A DNA stretch of 9,981 nucleotides, taken from positions 1-9,981 of the forward strand of contig NZ_AMPO01000016.1 of the NCBI RefSeq assembly GCF_000302455.1, given 5' to 3'. Shown piece by piece: positions 1 through 9,981 of this stretch. The position numbers were made by a program, and so were the translations under genes. The stretch comes from Methanobacterium formicicum DSM 3637 (lineage in GTDB: Archaea > Methanobacteriota > Methanobacteria > Methanobacteriales > Methanobacteriaceae). Each line of letters begins with the position of its first letter. The stretch's first letter is position 1. Below the pieces are notes generated by a model. It was given only the letters and a program-made list of their open reading frames with translations, had not been told where the DNA came from and did not search any database.

Positions 1-1
1 T

Positions 2-1207
<1,206 letters not shown>

Positions 1208-1208
1208 C

Positions 1209-1235
1209 GGGAAATTTTTTCCCAATTTTTTTTTT
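1209..1235 (+). terminator. hairpin plus T-run terminator of the DUF11 gene
   Basis: Directly after the TAA stop, GGGAAA (1209-1214) pairs perfectly with TTTCCC (1218-1223) across a 3-nt loop, and a run of ten T follows (1226-1235). It looks like a bacterial intrinsic terminator. Archaeal RNA polymerase needs mainly the T-tract, so the stem may be auxiliary. Confidence 0.8.
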
Positions 1236-1316
1236 GAAAGAACAATAAAATCAACGAAAAGATTCTATTTATAAATAAATTCTATTTAAAACTAAAATTT
1301 TTCGACTAAAATCTTT

Positions 1317-2624
<1,308 letters not shown>

Positions 2625-2752
2625 ATTTAACGCCCTATAATTTAATTATTTTTTTTAATTTAGCATTTTTCAATTACAATCATTTTCACAGTAGATGTTT
2701 CTGTAAGGATAATCATATAACATTGATGATGTCAATAAGTAATGGGGATGTC
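2625..2752. promoter_or_regulatory. divergent promoter region between pyrC and the nucleotidyltransferase operon
   Basis: This AT-rich divergent spacer must hold both promoters. For the minus strand, an A/T-rich TATA-like stretch sits near 2654-2663, about the right distance upstream of a transcript starting close to the pyrC ATG. For the plus strand, CATATAA (2714-2720) would place transcription near 2742-2745, which fits translation from the ATG at 2753 but not from the earlier start codons at 2723-2729. No operator palindrome stands out. The assignments are inference. Confidence 0.3.
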
Positions 2753-4743
<1,991 letters not shown>

Positions 4744-4762
4744 GCCCATTTCAGTCTAATCC

Positions 4763-4793
4763 TTCTTTATTTTTTTAATTTTTTAATTTTTTA
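4763..4793 (+). terminator. T-tract terminator of the nucleotidyltransferase-FKBP operon
   Basis: Starting about 20 nt after the FKBP stop, three successive runs of six or seven T separated by AA give the oligo-T signal used by archaeal RNA polymerase. No stable stem precedes it. Confidence 0.75.
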
Positions 4794-4938
4794 ATAGCAA
4801 CGAATATTTATACTACAAATTTACTATTTCTTAATTATAGCTACTCTATTTTGATTTAAGTCTTCATAACTGGCATTTTTCGTATAAAATGATATTTTTA
4901 AGGAATTGAACTAAAAAAATACTGTGACTATTGAAGGA

Positions 4939-5070
4939 TACTAGAGATTATTAGGATTACTATGGGTATTACTATGGATATACTATGGATATACTAGGGA
5001 TTACTAGGGATTACTAGGGATTACTAGGGATTACTAGGGATTACTAGGGATTACTAGGATTACTTTAGAT
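4939..5070. repeat. ~10-bp tandem array, 14 units, consensus TACTAGGGAT
   Basis: Units start at 4939, 4949, 4958, 4970, 4981, 4992, 5002, 5012, 5022, 5032, 5042, 5052 and 5061. The 12-nt unit at 4958 can also be read as a 10-mer plus 2 nt, and counting depends on how edge units are split (13 or 14). Six copies (4992-5051) are identical; edge copies vary (TACTATGGATA of 11 nt twice, TACTAGGAT of 9 nt, TACTTTAGAT). A perfect core with decayed edges is what replication slippage or unequal exchange produces. The period equals about one DNA helical turn, with a G-rich triplet and an AT-rich triplet half a turn apart. CTAG occurs eight times. There are no spacers, so this is not CRISPR. Function is unknown. 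Confidence 0.92.
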
Positions 5071-5102
5071 ATTGAAAAACGAATATGAAATATTAGGAAT
5101 AC

Positions 5103-5158
5103 TAAAAAGAATAAAATAAATCTACTGATTGTATTTTGTGATTTTTTTCTTCAGTAGA
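5103..5158 (-). terminator. hairpin and U-rich terminator of serS
   Basis: Read on the minus strand, TCTACTGA (5158-5151) pairs with TCAGTAGA (5128-5121) around a loop of 22 nt, followed by a T-rich stretch down to 5103. It lies about 45 nt after the serS stop. The stem is only 8 bp with a long loop, so the T-rich tail probably carries most of the signal. Confidence 0.55.
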
Positions 5159-5203
5159 AATACTATGATTATTCAATGGATTTAGATTTAACCTTTAAGT
5201 TAT

Positions 5204-6754
5204 CTAAGGCCAGGTCAGAACCTGCGGTGTGCGAACAGTTCCTACTCGCTTGCGAACAACCTCTGGCCAGTTCTCCTTATCAAAGCCTTTCTGTGCCAGG
5301 AAACCAAATAACCATCTGGTTATTCCAATACCAGTACAACCAGTCCATAAGGTGTGGTTGTGGGTTTCTTTAATGGAAAATCCTTCTGTGAAGTGGGTAC
5401 CGTGAACGTTGGCAGAAACCGCGGCTACTCCCTTATCAGCACCGGGTACAACAACACGCATCTCGTATTTAGGGACGTCTGGGAATTCTATGCCTCGCTC
5501 TTCCACCTTTCGACCTTCCAGGTAGAATGGGTCGTCACCGATTTCAGTGTACCATTCCAGTTCCATTTTGTTGGCCAGTTCCTGTGATATTTCCAGTGTA
5601 GCGTCACGAATTTCTTCCACCTGATCCGGTGTGCCTAACCAGACCAGTTCAATCCTCTGGAATTCATGCACACGATCCAAACCCTTGGCTCCACCAGCTT
5701 CCCATCGGTAGGTCCAGCCACTCTTATCAAAGAGTCTTATGGGTAGGTCTTTTTCATCTAGAACTTCGTGACTGAAGAACTCGTAGAATGGTTCGCACTG
5801 AGCCGGTGCCAGAACGTAAGATGGGTCTTTCAAACCATCTTTCAGGCGATCAATGGGAACTTCCTTTTTTATTAAAAGCTCGTTTTTGAACTTTTTAAAT
5901 AGTTCTGGGTCTCGGCGGGGTGCACTGCAGTAATACATTCCCTCTGGAAGTCCTTCCAGGTAACGCATCTTATTCATCACTGGTATGGGTATGAGTTTAG
6001 GCCACATGCACTCGAAAAATTCCAGTTTTTCCACCAGAACCTCCATGAATATATCTTCAATGGCACGCTGCAGTGCAATGAACTTGGGTCCGTAGAACCA
6101 CTGTCCCTTACCCGGGAACTTCTTAACCCAACCCTGTTTAACTGCCTCTTCAGTGGGGTCCCCTTCAAAAAATACTGGGAATTTCTGACTGCGTCCAGTT
6201 ATGGTTCCTGGTTCGATTTTGGTAACCTGGCGGGTTAGAATGTCATCTGCATCTTCGTCTTCAGCGGAATCCATCCTTTCAGTCTCTGCCAGAACATGCT
6301 TAACCACCCTGTCCACCACGTGGTTTCTGAGATCTCCCTCTTCCAGTTGCTGGAATTGGATAACCATCTTTCCATCATCGAATGTTGCATCCTCTACATA
6401 GGGCATTTCGCTTACATCAACCAGTTCCCTGGATGGAAACTCAATTTGATAATCCTGAACAGTGATTTTCCGAACACCAATATGGTATTTTGGTCCTAAA
6501 AGTTGTGTGAGGGGTTTTTTCATACGAAGAAGTGCATCATGTGCTCTTCCCCGTCTACCGGAGACTATATCCAGGTGGAGAGTGTTACCTTCCAGGTTCC
6601 ACTCCACGATCTGGGAAGCATCATCTTTTTGTTCCGGTGCAACTCCCTTCAGGAACAGGTCATTATTGGCCTGCTGGATAAAATGGGTAATATCATCTAA
6701 GGCTCCATCAGCATCTTTACTGAGTAAAACTTCTCCTTTTAATGCGAATTTCAT
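5204..6754 (-). CDS. serS: serine--tRNA ligase, methanogen type (type 2, zinc-dependent)
   Basis: The enzyme charges tRNA-Ser (and tRNA-Sec where present) with serine. At 516 residues it fits the rare SerRS form found in methanogenic archaea rather than the common bacterial/eukaryotic form. Residues 1-165 are the idiosyncratic N-terminal tRNA-binding domain; there is no long coiled-coil arm. The class II catalytic core follows. Zinc ligands are C320 (PAQCEPF), E369 (QRIELVW) and C473 (WTGCTGIG). The 49-residue spacing of the first two equals that of the Methanosarcina barkeri enzyme (C306, E355), and C473 corresponds to its C461. Motif 2 is around YRWEAGG to RIELVW, and motif 3 is GIGITRW (475-481) with its class II arginine. 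The ATG at 6754 starts MKFALKGEV, as in family members, behind an AAGGATG ribosome site. It lies 69 bp downstream of the Pcc1-like gene on the same strand and probably has its own promoter. Confidence 0.96.
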   Translation of the reverse strand: MKFALKGEVLLSKDADGALDDITHFIQQANNDLFLKGVAPEQKDDASQIVEWNLEGNTLHLDIVSGRRGRAHDALLRMKKPLTQLLGPKYHIGVRKITVQDYQIEFPSRELVDVSEMPYVEDATFDDGKMVIQFQQLEEGDLRNHVVDRVVKHVLAETERMDSAEDEDADDILTRQVTKIEPGTITGRSQKFPVFFEGDPTEEAVKQGWVKKFPGKGQWFYGPKFIALQRAIEDIFMEVLVEKLEFFECMWPKLIPIPVMNKMRYLEGLPEGMYYCSAPRRDPELFKKFKNELLIKKEVPIDRLKDGLKDPSYVLAPAQCEPFYEFFSHEVLDEKDLPIRLFDKSGWTYRWEAGGAKGLDRVHEFQRIELVWLGTPDQVEEIRDATLEISQELANKMELEWYTEIGDDPFYLEGRKVEERGIEFPDVPKYEMRVVVPGADKGVAAVSANVHGTHFTEGFSIKETHNHTLWTGCTGIGITRWLFGFLAQKGFDKENWPEVVRKRVGTVRTPQVLTWP

Positions 6755-6782
6755 TTTTATAACATCCTTAAGCTTATAATAG

Positions 6783-6800
6783 TTTTAAATATTTATTATA
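6783..6800 (-). promoter_or_regulatory. possible serS promoter (TATA-like)
   Basis: In the 69-bp spacer, the minus strand reads TATAATAAATATTTAAAA, a TATA-like element about 30-45 nt before the serS ATG. The spacing would leave a short leader containing AAGGATG. The spacer carries no T-run terminator on the minus strand, so read-through from cooC is also possible. Confidence 0.4.
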
Positions 6801-6823
6801 ATTTTTTTTGTAAGTTTCTAATT

Positions 6824-7048
6824 TTATTGAATATCCAATACTTTTTCAACCAGCATTTCTGAGAATATGAGGTCATCTGCAGTTGATAGTATTGTTTTAA
6901 GTGATTTTCCTTCTAAATTACAGATTAAAGAATTATATTTTTGTCGCGACTCTAAATAACCAGTATTTTCAGGTAGAAGTGATTTAAAAGCAACTTTTGC
7001 CTGTTTATCGTTCTGGTAACTGAAGGTGATGGTGGCTTTGATCTTCAT
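6824..7048 (-). CDS. KEOPS complex Pcc1-like subunit (Pcc1 or its paralogue Pcc2)
   Basis: This 74-residue protein has the Pcc1 layout: a first strand (MKIKATITFSY), a helix with the AxxxxKSLLPEN pattern, two central strands (SLICNLEGKSL) and a long C-terminal helix ending in EKVLDIQ. Pcc1 is the small dimerising subunit of KEOPS, which with Kae1, Bud32 and Cgi121 makes threonylcarbamoyl-adenosine at position 37 of ANN-decoding tRNAs. The usual helix signature, like LRASxNxxLRW, is altered here to LKTILSTADDLIF, so it is a divergent copy. A Pcc1 paralogue named Pcc2 has been reported as a fifth archaeal KEOPS subunit, and this could be either. It starts 24 nt after the cooC stop, behind GAGGT, so it is probably co-transcribed with cooC. 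Placement upstream of serS keeps a tRNA theme. Confidence 0.65.
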   Translation of the reverse strand: MKIKATITFSYQNDKQAKVAFKSLLPENTGYLESRQKYNSLICNLEGKSLKTILSTADDLIFSEMLVEKVLDIQ

Positions 7049-7058
7049 AATATTTTAG

Positions 7059-7063
7059 ACCTC
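7059..7063 (-). promoter_or_regulatory. ribosome binding site of the Pcc1-like gene
   Basis: The minus strand reads GAGGT 10 nt before the ATG at 7048, within the 24-nt gap after cooC. This supports the short gene being real and translated as part of an operon. Confidence 0.65.
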
Positions 7064-7072
7064 ATTGATAGG

Positions 7073-7861
7073 TTAATTGGAGGGGTAATGATTTAAAATA
7101 TTTTCTGCAATTTGTGCAATCGACTCAAAAGCTGCCGAATCAGGGTAATTAGCCAGTGGAAGGCCTTCCATGTCTGATATGACAACCATATCATCCCGAG
7201 GAATACTGCCTAACACATCCACATCCATTTCTTTAAGCTTTTCTACCACAAATTTTTCTTCCAATGGGCTGGCAACCTTGTTAATCACTGCCACCACCTT
7301 CTGGATACCTATATCTGTGGCCAGTTTTTTAATTCGGCTGGCTGTCTCCAGAGATTTGAGTCCAGGTTCTGCCACAATAATCATAACATCCACGGCCTCT
7401 GCAGTACGCCTTCCAAGGTGCTCTATCCCTGCTTCCATGTCTAAAATAACAATTTCATCTTTTTTAATGATCAGATTTCGCAGAATAGCTTTTAACATTA
7501 CTGATGCCGGGCACACACATCCATCCCCGCCCTTATCAACAGTACCCATAACCAGAATTTTAAGACGACCCTCAGGGTCGTAATCGGTTGAAAGGGACTC
7601 TGGAAGATCAGATATGGTTGGATTCATTTTAAAAACTTCTCCAAAGGATGATCCTGGTTCTGCACCTGTCCTTTCCTTTATAAGATCTTTCATTTTAGAT
7701 ATGGGTGTTATGGGTTTGTGTATCCCCAGACTCCCTGCCAGGTTCATGTCAGGATCAGCATCAATGGCGTATACTTTATACTTTTTAGACAGAATAACAG
7801 CAAGAGTACTTGCCAGTGTGGTTTTACCCACTCCTCCCTTTCCAGTTATTGCGATCTTCAT
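7073..7861 (-). CDS. cooC: CooC-family nickel-insertion ATPase (CO dehydrogenase maturation)
   Basis: The 262-residue protein is a MinD/SIMIBI-class P-loop ATPase. The deviant Walker A GKGGVGKT (7-14) has the signature lysine K8, the switch region is AIDADPD (32-38), and Walker B-like ILDMEAG spans 139-145. The diagnostic trait is GCVC (C115, C117), the CxC pair at the dimer interface that binds Ni or Zn in CooC. It should deliver nickel to the C-cluster of CO dehydrogenase, which in methanogens is part of the CODH/acetyl-CoA synthase used to fix carbon. No CODH subunit gene lies in the window, so the target is inferred from the family. The ATG at 7861 follows GGTGG (7866-7870). It heads the cluster cooC, Pcc1-like, serS, with a TATA-like element about 40-55 nt upstream. 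Other MinD-type ATPases lack the CxC pair, so confidence is good. Confidence 0.88.
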   Translation of the reverse strand: MKIAITGKGGVGKTTLASTLAVILSKKYKVYAIDADPDMNLAGSLGIHKPITPISKMKDLIKERTGAEPGSSFGEVFKMNPTISDLPESLSTDYDPEGRLKILVMGTVDKGGDGCVCPASVMLKAILRNLIIKKDEIVILDMEAGIEHLGRRTAEAVDVMIIVAEPGLKSLETASRIKKLATDIGIQKVVAVINKVASPLEEKFVVEKLKEMDVDVLGSIPRDDMVVISDMEGLPLANYPDSAAFESIAQIAENILNHYPSN

Positions 7862-7870
7862 AATTCCACC

Positions 7871-8241
7871 AATTCCAAGAAATGAAAAATCTACATGTAA
7901 TTATATTTATTTTAAAAATTCAGTGAAGCTATCTATGTAATTTATAATATTAATAAATTCATTGGAAGATAATCATCCCTTATTTTTTAAAAGTATTTTC
8001 CGTTTAACGTAATTTTATAGATCTGATTACAAAAAATAAGTTCTAAAATCAATTTATTCAAAGTATGGTTCATATTTAGAGGTAGTTTATTGGAGATTGG
8101 AAATAATTTATTTGAGAATAATTTTTTTTGTAAGTGATCGTTTCCTGAAAATAAATACCTTTTGGGAAAATGTTATTTTTAGATCAAATCCTTAGAAACT
8201 AATTTTTAACGTGATGTTAGATTTTAAATGTGATTTTAGCA
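7871..8241. other. AT-rich intergenic region, no gene recognised
   Basis: Apart from the cooC promoter at its left end I see nothing definite. There is no frame with a ribosome site and a family-like protein on either strand, no tRNA-like arms and no tandem repeat. Several A/T runs and short GAT-rich stretches give no stable stem that I could find by eye. An unstructured small RNA cannot be excluded by eye. Confidence 0.6.
7898..7915 (-). promoter_or_regulatory. probable promoter of the cooC operon
   Basis: The minus strand reads AAATAAATATAATT around 7900-7913, a TATA-box-like element at the distance expected for a transcript with a 10-20 nt leader that contains the GGTGG ribosome site. No operator repeat is visible nearby. 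Confidence 0.45.
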
Positions 8242-8270
8242 TAAAAAGAATAAAAAAAAGAAAAGGGGGG
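8242..8270 (-). terminator. C-run plus T-tract terminator of the wall-peptidase gene
   Basis: About 12 nt after the stop, the minus strand reads six C, four T, C, eight T, and then further T-rich sequence. Oligo-T tracts of this kind terminate archaeal transcription; no pairing stem is evident. Confidence 0.7.
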
Positions 8271-8282
8271 TTTTTTAGTTTA

Positions 8283-9980
8283 TTAAAACGTTAATGACGC
8301 ATATGTACCATATACAGTTGCTGTTGCAGTATTCCAGTTGTTTATAGAACCGAAAGTGTTGTATGAACTGGTGGCATCTGCTGTGTACCACTGCCCATTG
8401 GCATATACCTGTACCCATACGTGCCCGTACCAGCTACCACTAGAGAACTGACAGTATCCATGCACGTAACGTGCCGGGATGTTTGATGCTCTCAGGAGTG
8501 CTATCATCAGGTGTGAAGTATCAACACAGTTTGCTGATCCAGCGCTCAGTGTTCCAACTGCTCCATATTTAGTGTCATAGTAGAAGGAATAACCGATATT
8601 ATCCCGTACCCAGTTGAATATCAGCACAGCCTTTTCGTAAGGTGTACTAGCGCCTGCAGTTATACTGTTGGCCAGAGCAATGATCTGAGCATTATCTGAC
8701 TGACAGTTATTTGAGGGCTGGATGTATACCAGATACTCAGCAGGTATTTTATAGATAACTGTTATCCATGGGTTCACACTGACTGAACTAGGCAATGCGC
8801 CATTGTTGGCATAGGAATCAAGTACTTGGCTGAAGAGATAAATCTGGGTCTCATAGCCGAGGTATCCTAAACTCACTACTCCAGTATACGGTGCTATTTT
8901 GTTGCTTACCATATAGGAGTTAATTCTACTTGCAAAGTCCACGTACTCTGATAAACCAATTGCACCGCTACTTGTTATGCTCTCCGAGCTTGAAGAGGGT
9001 AAATTGTAGTTTTCCAGTGTTATAGGGGAGTTGTTTCCACTGTTTATTTGTACAACGGCTTTAGTAGCTAAATACAGGAACTGGGCAATGCTGATCTTGA
9101 CTCCTCCAACATTGGCTGTCGAAGGAAGATAACTGTAAAGTTCTACATTATTTTTCACACCAGTTGCTGTAGCAGCGATATCCGCTATACTAAACTGCAC
9201 ATTAACTCCAGCGGTACCTATATTAGATGCAGACCATGATTTAACCACTATGTTGTAGGGTAATGCTCCGTTGGTTTTATAGTAACTCAGTATCCTACTG
9301 TACATGTAGATCTGGGACTCATAACCAACCTGTCCAATATTAGCATAACCGTAGGCAGGTGCTGCTCCATTACTTCCAATATAATCTGCTATACGTTTAG
9401 CAAAGTCCACATAGTCATCATCTAATAGAAGTTCGGTGGTTAGGCTTTCGCTGCTGGAGGTTGGTAGTGTGTAACTTCCTAGTCCAATTGTGGTACTAGT
9501 TGGTTGGCCATTGTTTAGTAGTGTGGTTGCTGTTGTGGTTAGGTATAGGAATTGTGCCATGTTTATGGTGGTTGTTCCTACTGTTACGGTTGAGGGTAAT
9601 GCTTTGTTGGTTTCTATGTAGTTTTTGACTGTTTGTGCCGCAGTCAGAACTTGCTGAATAGTTACAGAACTTGGTTCGGTTATGGGTATGTTGTTGTTGG
9701 TCCATTGTTTGACGGTTATTGTGGTTGGTAGTGTGCCGTTGTTTGCGTAGGATGTGAGTATTCTGCTGTATAGGTAGATTTGTGATTGGTAGCTGATTTG
9801 TCCGAGGCCGATTACTCCGTATGGTGGTGCTTGGCCGTTAGATTGTATGTATTCGCTTAGTCTGCTGGCGAAGTCAACATAACTATCTAAGGTCATTGTT
9901 CCGGTGGTTAGGCTTTCGCTGCTTGAGGTTGGTAGTGTGTAGCTTCCTACTGTTATGGTGGTGCTGGTTGATTTACCGTT
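8283..9980 (-). CDS. pseudomurein-binding-repeat protein with C-terminal transglutaminase-like cysteine peptidase domain (5' end outside window)
   Basis: The frame runs open to the right edge, so the start lies outside. The ATG at 9896 is internal, because the 28 codons before it align with the preceding repeat unit. Numbered from that ATG, residues 6-377 are pseudomurein-binding repeats (pattern YVDFAxRxxxYIxSNGxAP, then QIYLYSRIL, then ALPxxVxV) in supermodules of exactly 156 residues. Residues about 378-537 form a transglutaminase-like domain with a complete triad: C457 (SANCVDTSHL), H492 (GHVWVQV) and D507 (TADATSS). Known relatives in architecture are the archaeal phage lysins PeiW and PeiP (peptidase C71), which cut the epsilon-Ala-Lys link of pseudomurein cross-bridges. 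A wall-remodelling endoisopeptidase is the best guess; a protein cross-linking enzyme is an alternative. No phage genes are nearby, so this is probably a cellular wall enzyme. Codons in the 5' part (9430-9980) are strongly A/C-biased compared with the catalytic domain. Confidence 0.85.
   Translation of the reverse strand, partial: NGKSTSTTITVGSYTLPTSSSESLTTGTMTLDSYVDFASRLSEYIQSNGQAPPYGVIGLGQISYQSQIYLYSRILTSYANNGTLPTTITVKQWTNNNIPITEPSSVTIQQVLTAAQTVKNYIETNKALPSTVTVGTTTINMAQFLYLTTTATTLLNNGQPTSTTIGLGSYTLPTSSSESLTTELLLDDDYVDFAKRIADYIGSNGAAPAYGYANIGQVGYESQIYMYSRILSYYKTNGALPYNIVVKSWSASNIGTAGVNVQFSIADIAATATGVKNNVELYSYLPSTANVGGVKISIAQFLYLATKAVVQINSGNNSPITLENYNLPSSSSESITSSGAIGLSEYVDFASRINSYMVSNKIAPYTGVVSLGYLGYETQIYLFSQVLDSYANNGALPSSVSVNPWITVIYKIPAEYLVYIQPSNNCQSDNAQIIALANSITAGASTPYEKAVLIFNWVRDNIGYSFYYDTKYGAVGTLSAGSANCVDTSHLMIALLRASNIPARYVHGYCQFSSGSWYGHVWVQVYANGQWYTADATSSYNTFGSINNWNTATATVYGTYASLTF
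8760..9980 (-). repeat. 468-bp tandem supermodules of pseudomurein-binding repeats
   Basis: YVDFA recurs at residues 6, 162 and 318 (first bases 9881, 9413 and 8945), giving an exact 156-codon period. The end of a further upstream module, SYTLPTSSSESLTT, sits 156 residues before its copy in the next module. Each module has two repeat pairs joined by a Ser/Thr-rich linker. The third module is cut after its first pair (about 8760), where the catalytic domain begins. Confidence 0.9.
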
Positions 9981-9981
9981 T

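Larger units (their letters stand above)
4744..5203. other. 460-bp convergent intergenic gap, no gene
   Basis: The gap separates the 3' ends of the FKBP gene and serS. It holds a T-tract terminator for the left gene (4763-4793), an unstructured AT-rich stretch (about 4794-4938), the 10-bp tandem array (4939-5070) and a hairpin terminator for serS (5103-5158). I found no tRNA-like cloverleaf, no ribosome site followed by a credible frame, and no promoter. TAG/TAA codons recur in every frame of the array on both strands, so the array cannot be coding. Confidence 0.8.

Noticed and set aside
4939..5070. CRISPR array or replication-origin iterons
   Set aside because: Units are about 10 bp and directly adjacent with no spacers, so it is not CRISPR. 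They do not resemble archaeal origin-recognition boxes, and no cdc6/orc1 gene is nearby.
5176..6779. Several plus-strand frames opposite serS (for example 5354-5587 and 6462-6779)
   Set aside because: They lie antisense to a fully conserved synthetase with intact motifs and show no domain or ribosome site of their own.
7170..7940. Plus-strand frames opposite cooC
   Set aside because: cooC on the minus strand has all family motifs; the opposite frames are low-complexity Ser/Ile/Thr products of its complement.
7862..8282. Hidden small gene or structured RNA
   Set aside because: No ribosome site with a credible frame and no stable stem could be recognised by eye in this AT-rich stretch.
9894..9896. 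ATG as the true start of the wall-peptidase gene
   Set aside because: The reading frame continues upstream to the window edge with 28 codons that match the repeat at the exact 156-residue spacing, so the gene is truncated by the window.
8283..9980. Prophage lysin
   Set aside because: The architecture resembles phage PeiW/PeiP, but no phage structural, integrase or holin gene is in the window and the neighbours are housekeeping genes.

Overview
The window looks like a chromosomal segment of a methanogenic archaeon of the order Methanobacteriales, most likely a mesophilic Methanobacterium or close relative. Four observations point the same way: a methanogen-type (class IIb, zinc-dependent) seryl-tRNA synthetase, a CooC-type nickel-insertion ATPase as used for CO dehydrogenase/acetyl-CoA synthase, a protein built of pseudomurein-binding repeats (pseudomurein is restricted to Methanobacteriales and Methanopyrus), and a C-terminally anchored DUF11 surface protein. 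Intergenic DNA is very AT-rich with archaeal T-tract terminators. The genus is an inference.

Layout, left to right. (1) 2-1207, plus strand: the 3' part of a surface protein with DUF11 repeats and a C-terminal membrane anchor, ended by a clear hairpin plus T-run. (2) 1317-2624, minus: dihydroorotase PyrC (pyrimidine synthesis), convergent with gene 1. (3) 2753-3967 and 3958-4743, plus: a two-gene overlapping unit encoding a TmcAL/YlbM-like HIGH-motif nucleotidyltransferase, with an in-frame 21-bp minisatellite in its N-terminal part, and a long archaeal FKBP-type prolyl isomerase with a SlyD-like insert domain. (4) 4744-5203: a 460-bp convergent gap with a 14-unit, roughly 10-bp tandem array and terminators for both flanking genes. 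(5) 7861 down to 5204, minus: a cluster cooC, a small Pcc1-like KEOPS subunit, and serS. (6) 7862-8282: AT-rich DNA with no recognisable gene. (7) 8283-9980, minus: the 3' part of a large wall-associated protein made of exact 156-residue supermodules of pseudomurein-binding repeats, ending in a transglutaminase-like cysteine peptidase domain with an intact Cys-His-Asp triad. It continues past the right edge.

Functionally this is a housekeeping core (pyrimidine synthesis, tRNA charging and modification, protein folding, nickel enzyme maturation) flanked on both sides by repeat-rich cell-surface genes. Both surface genes show abrupt internal changes in codon use. The least explained elements are the 10-bp array between the FKBP gene and serS, the heptapeptide minisatellite in the nucleotidyltransferase, and the role of that nucleotidyltransferase in an archaeon. 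I see no defence system, CRISPR array, insertion sequence, integrase, tRNA or rRNA in the window.
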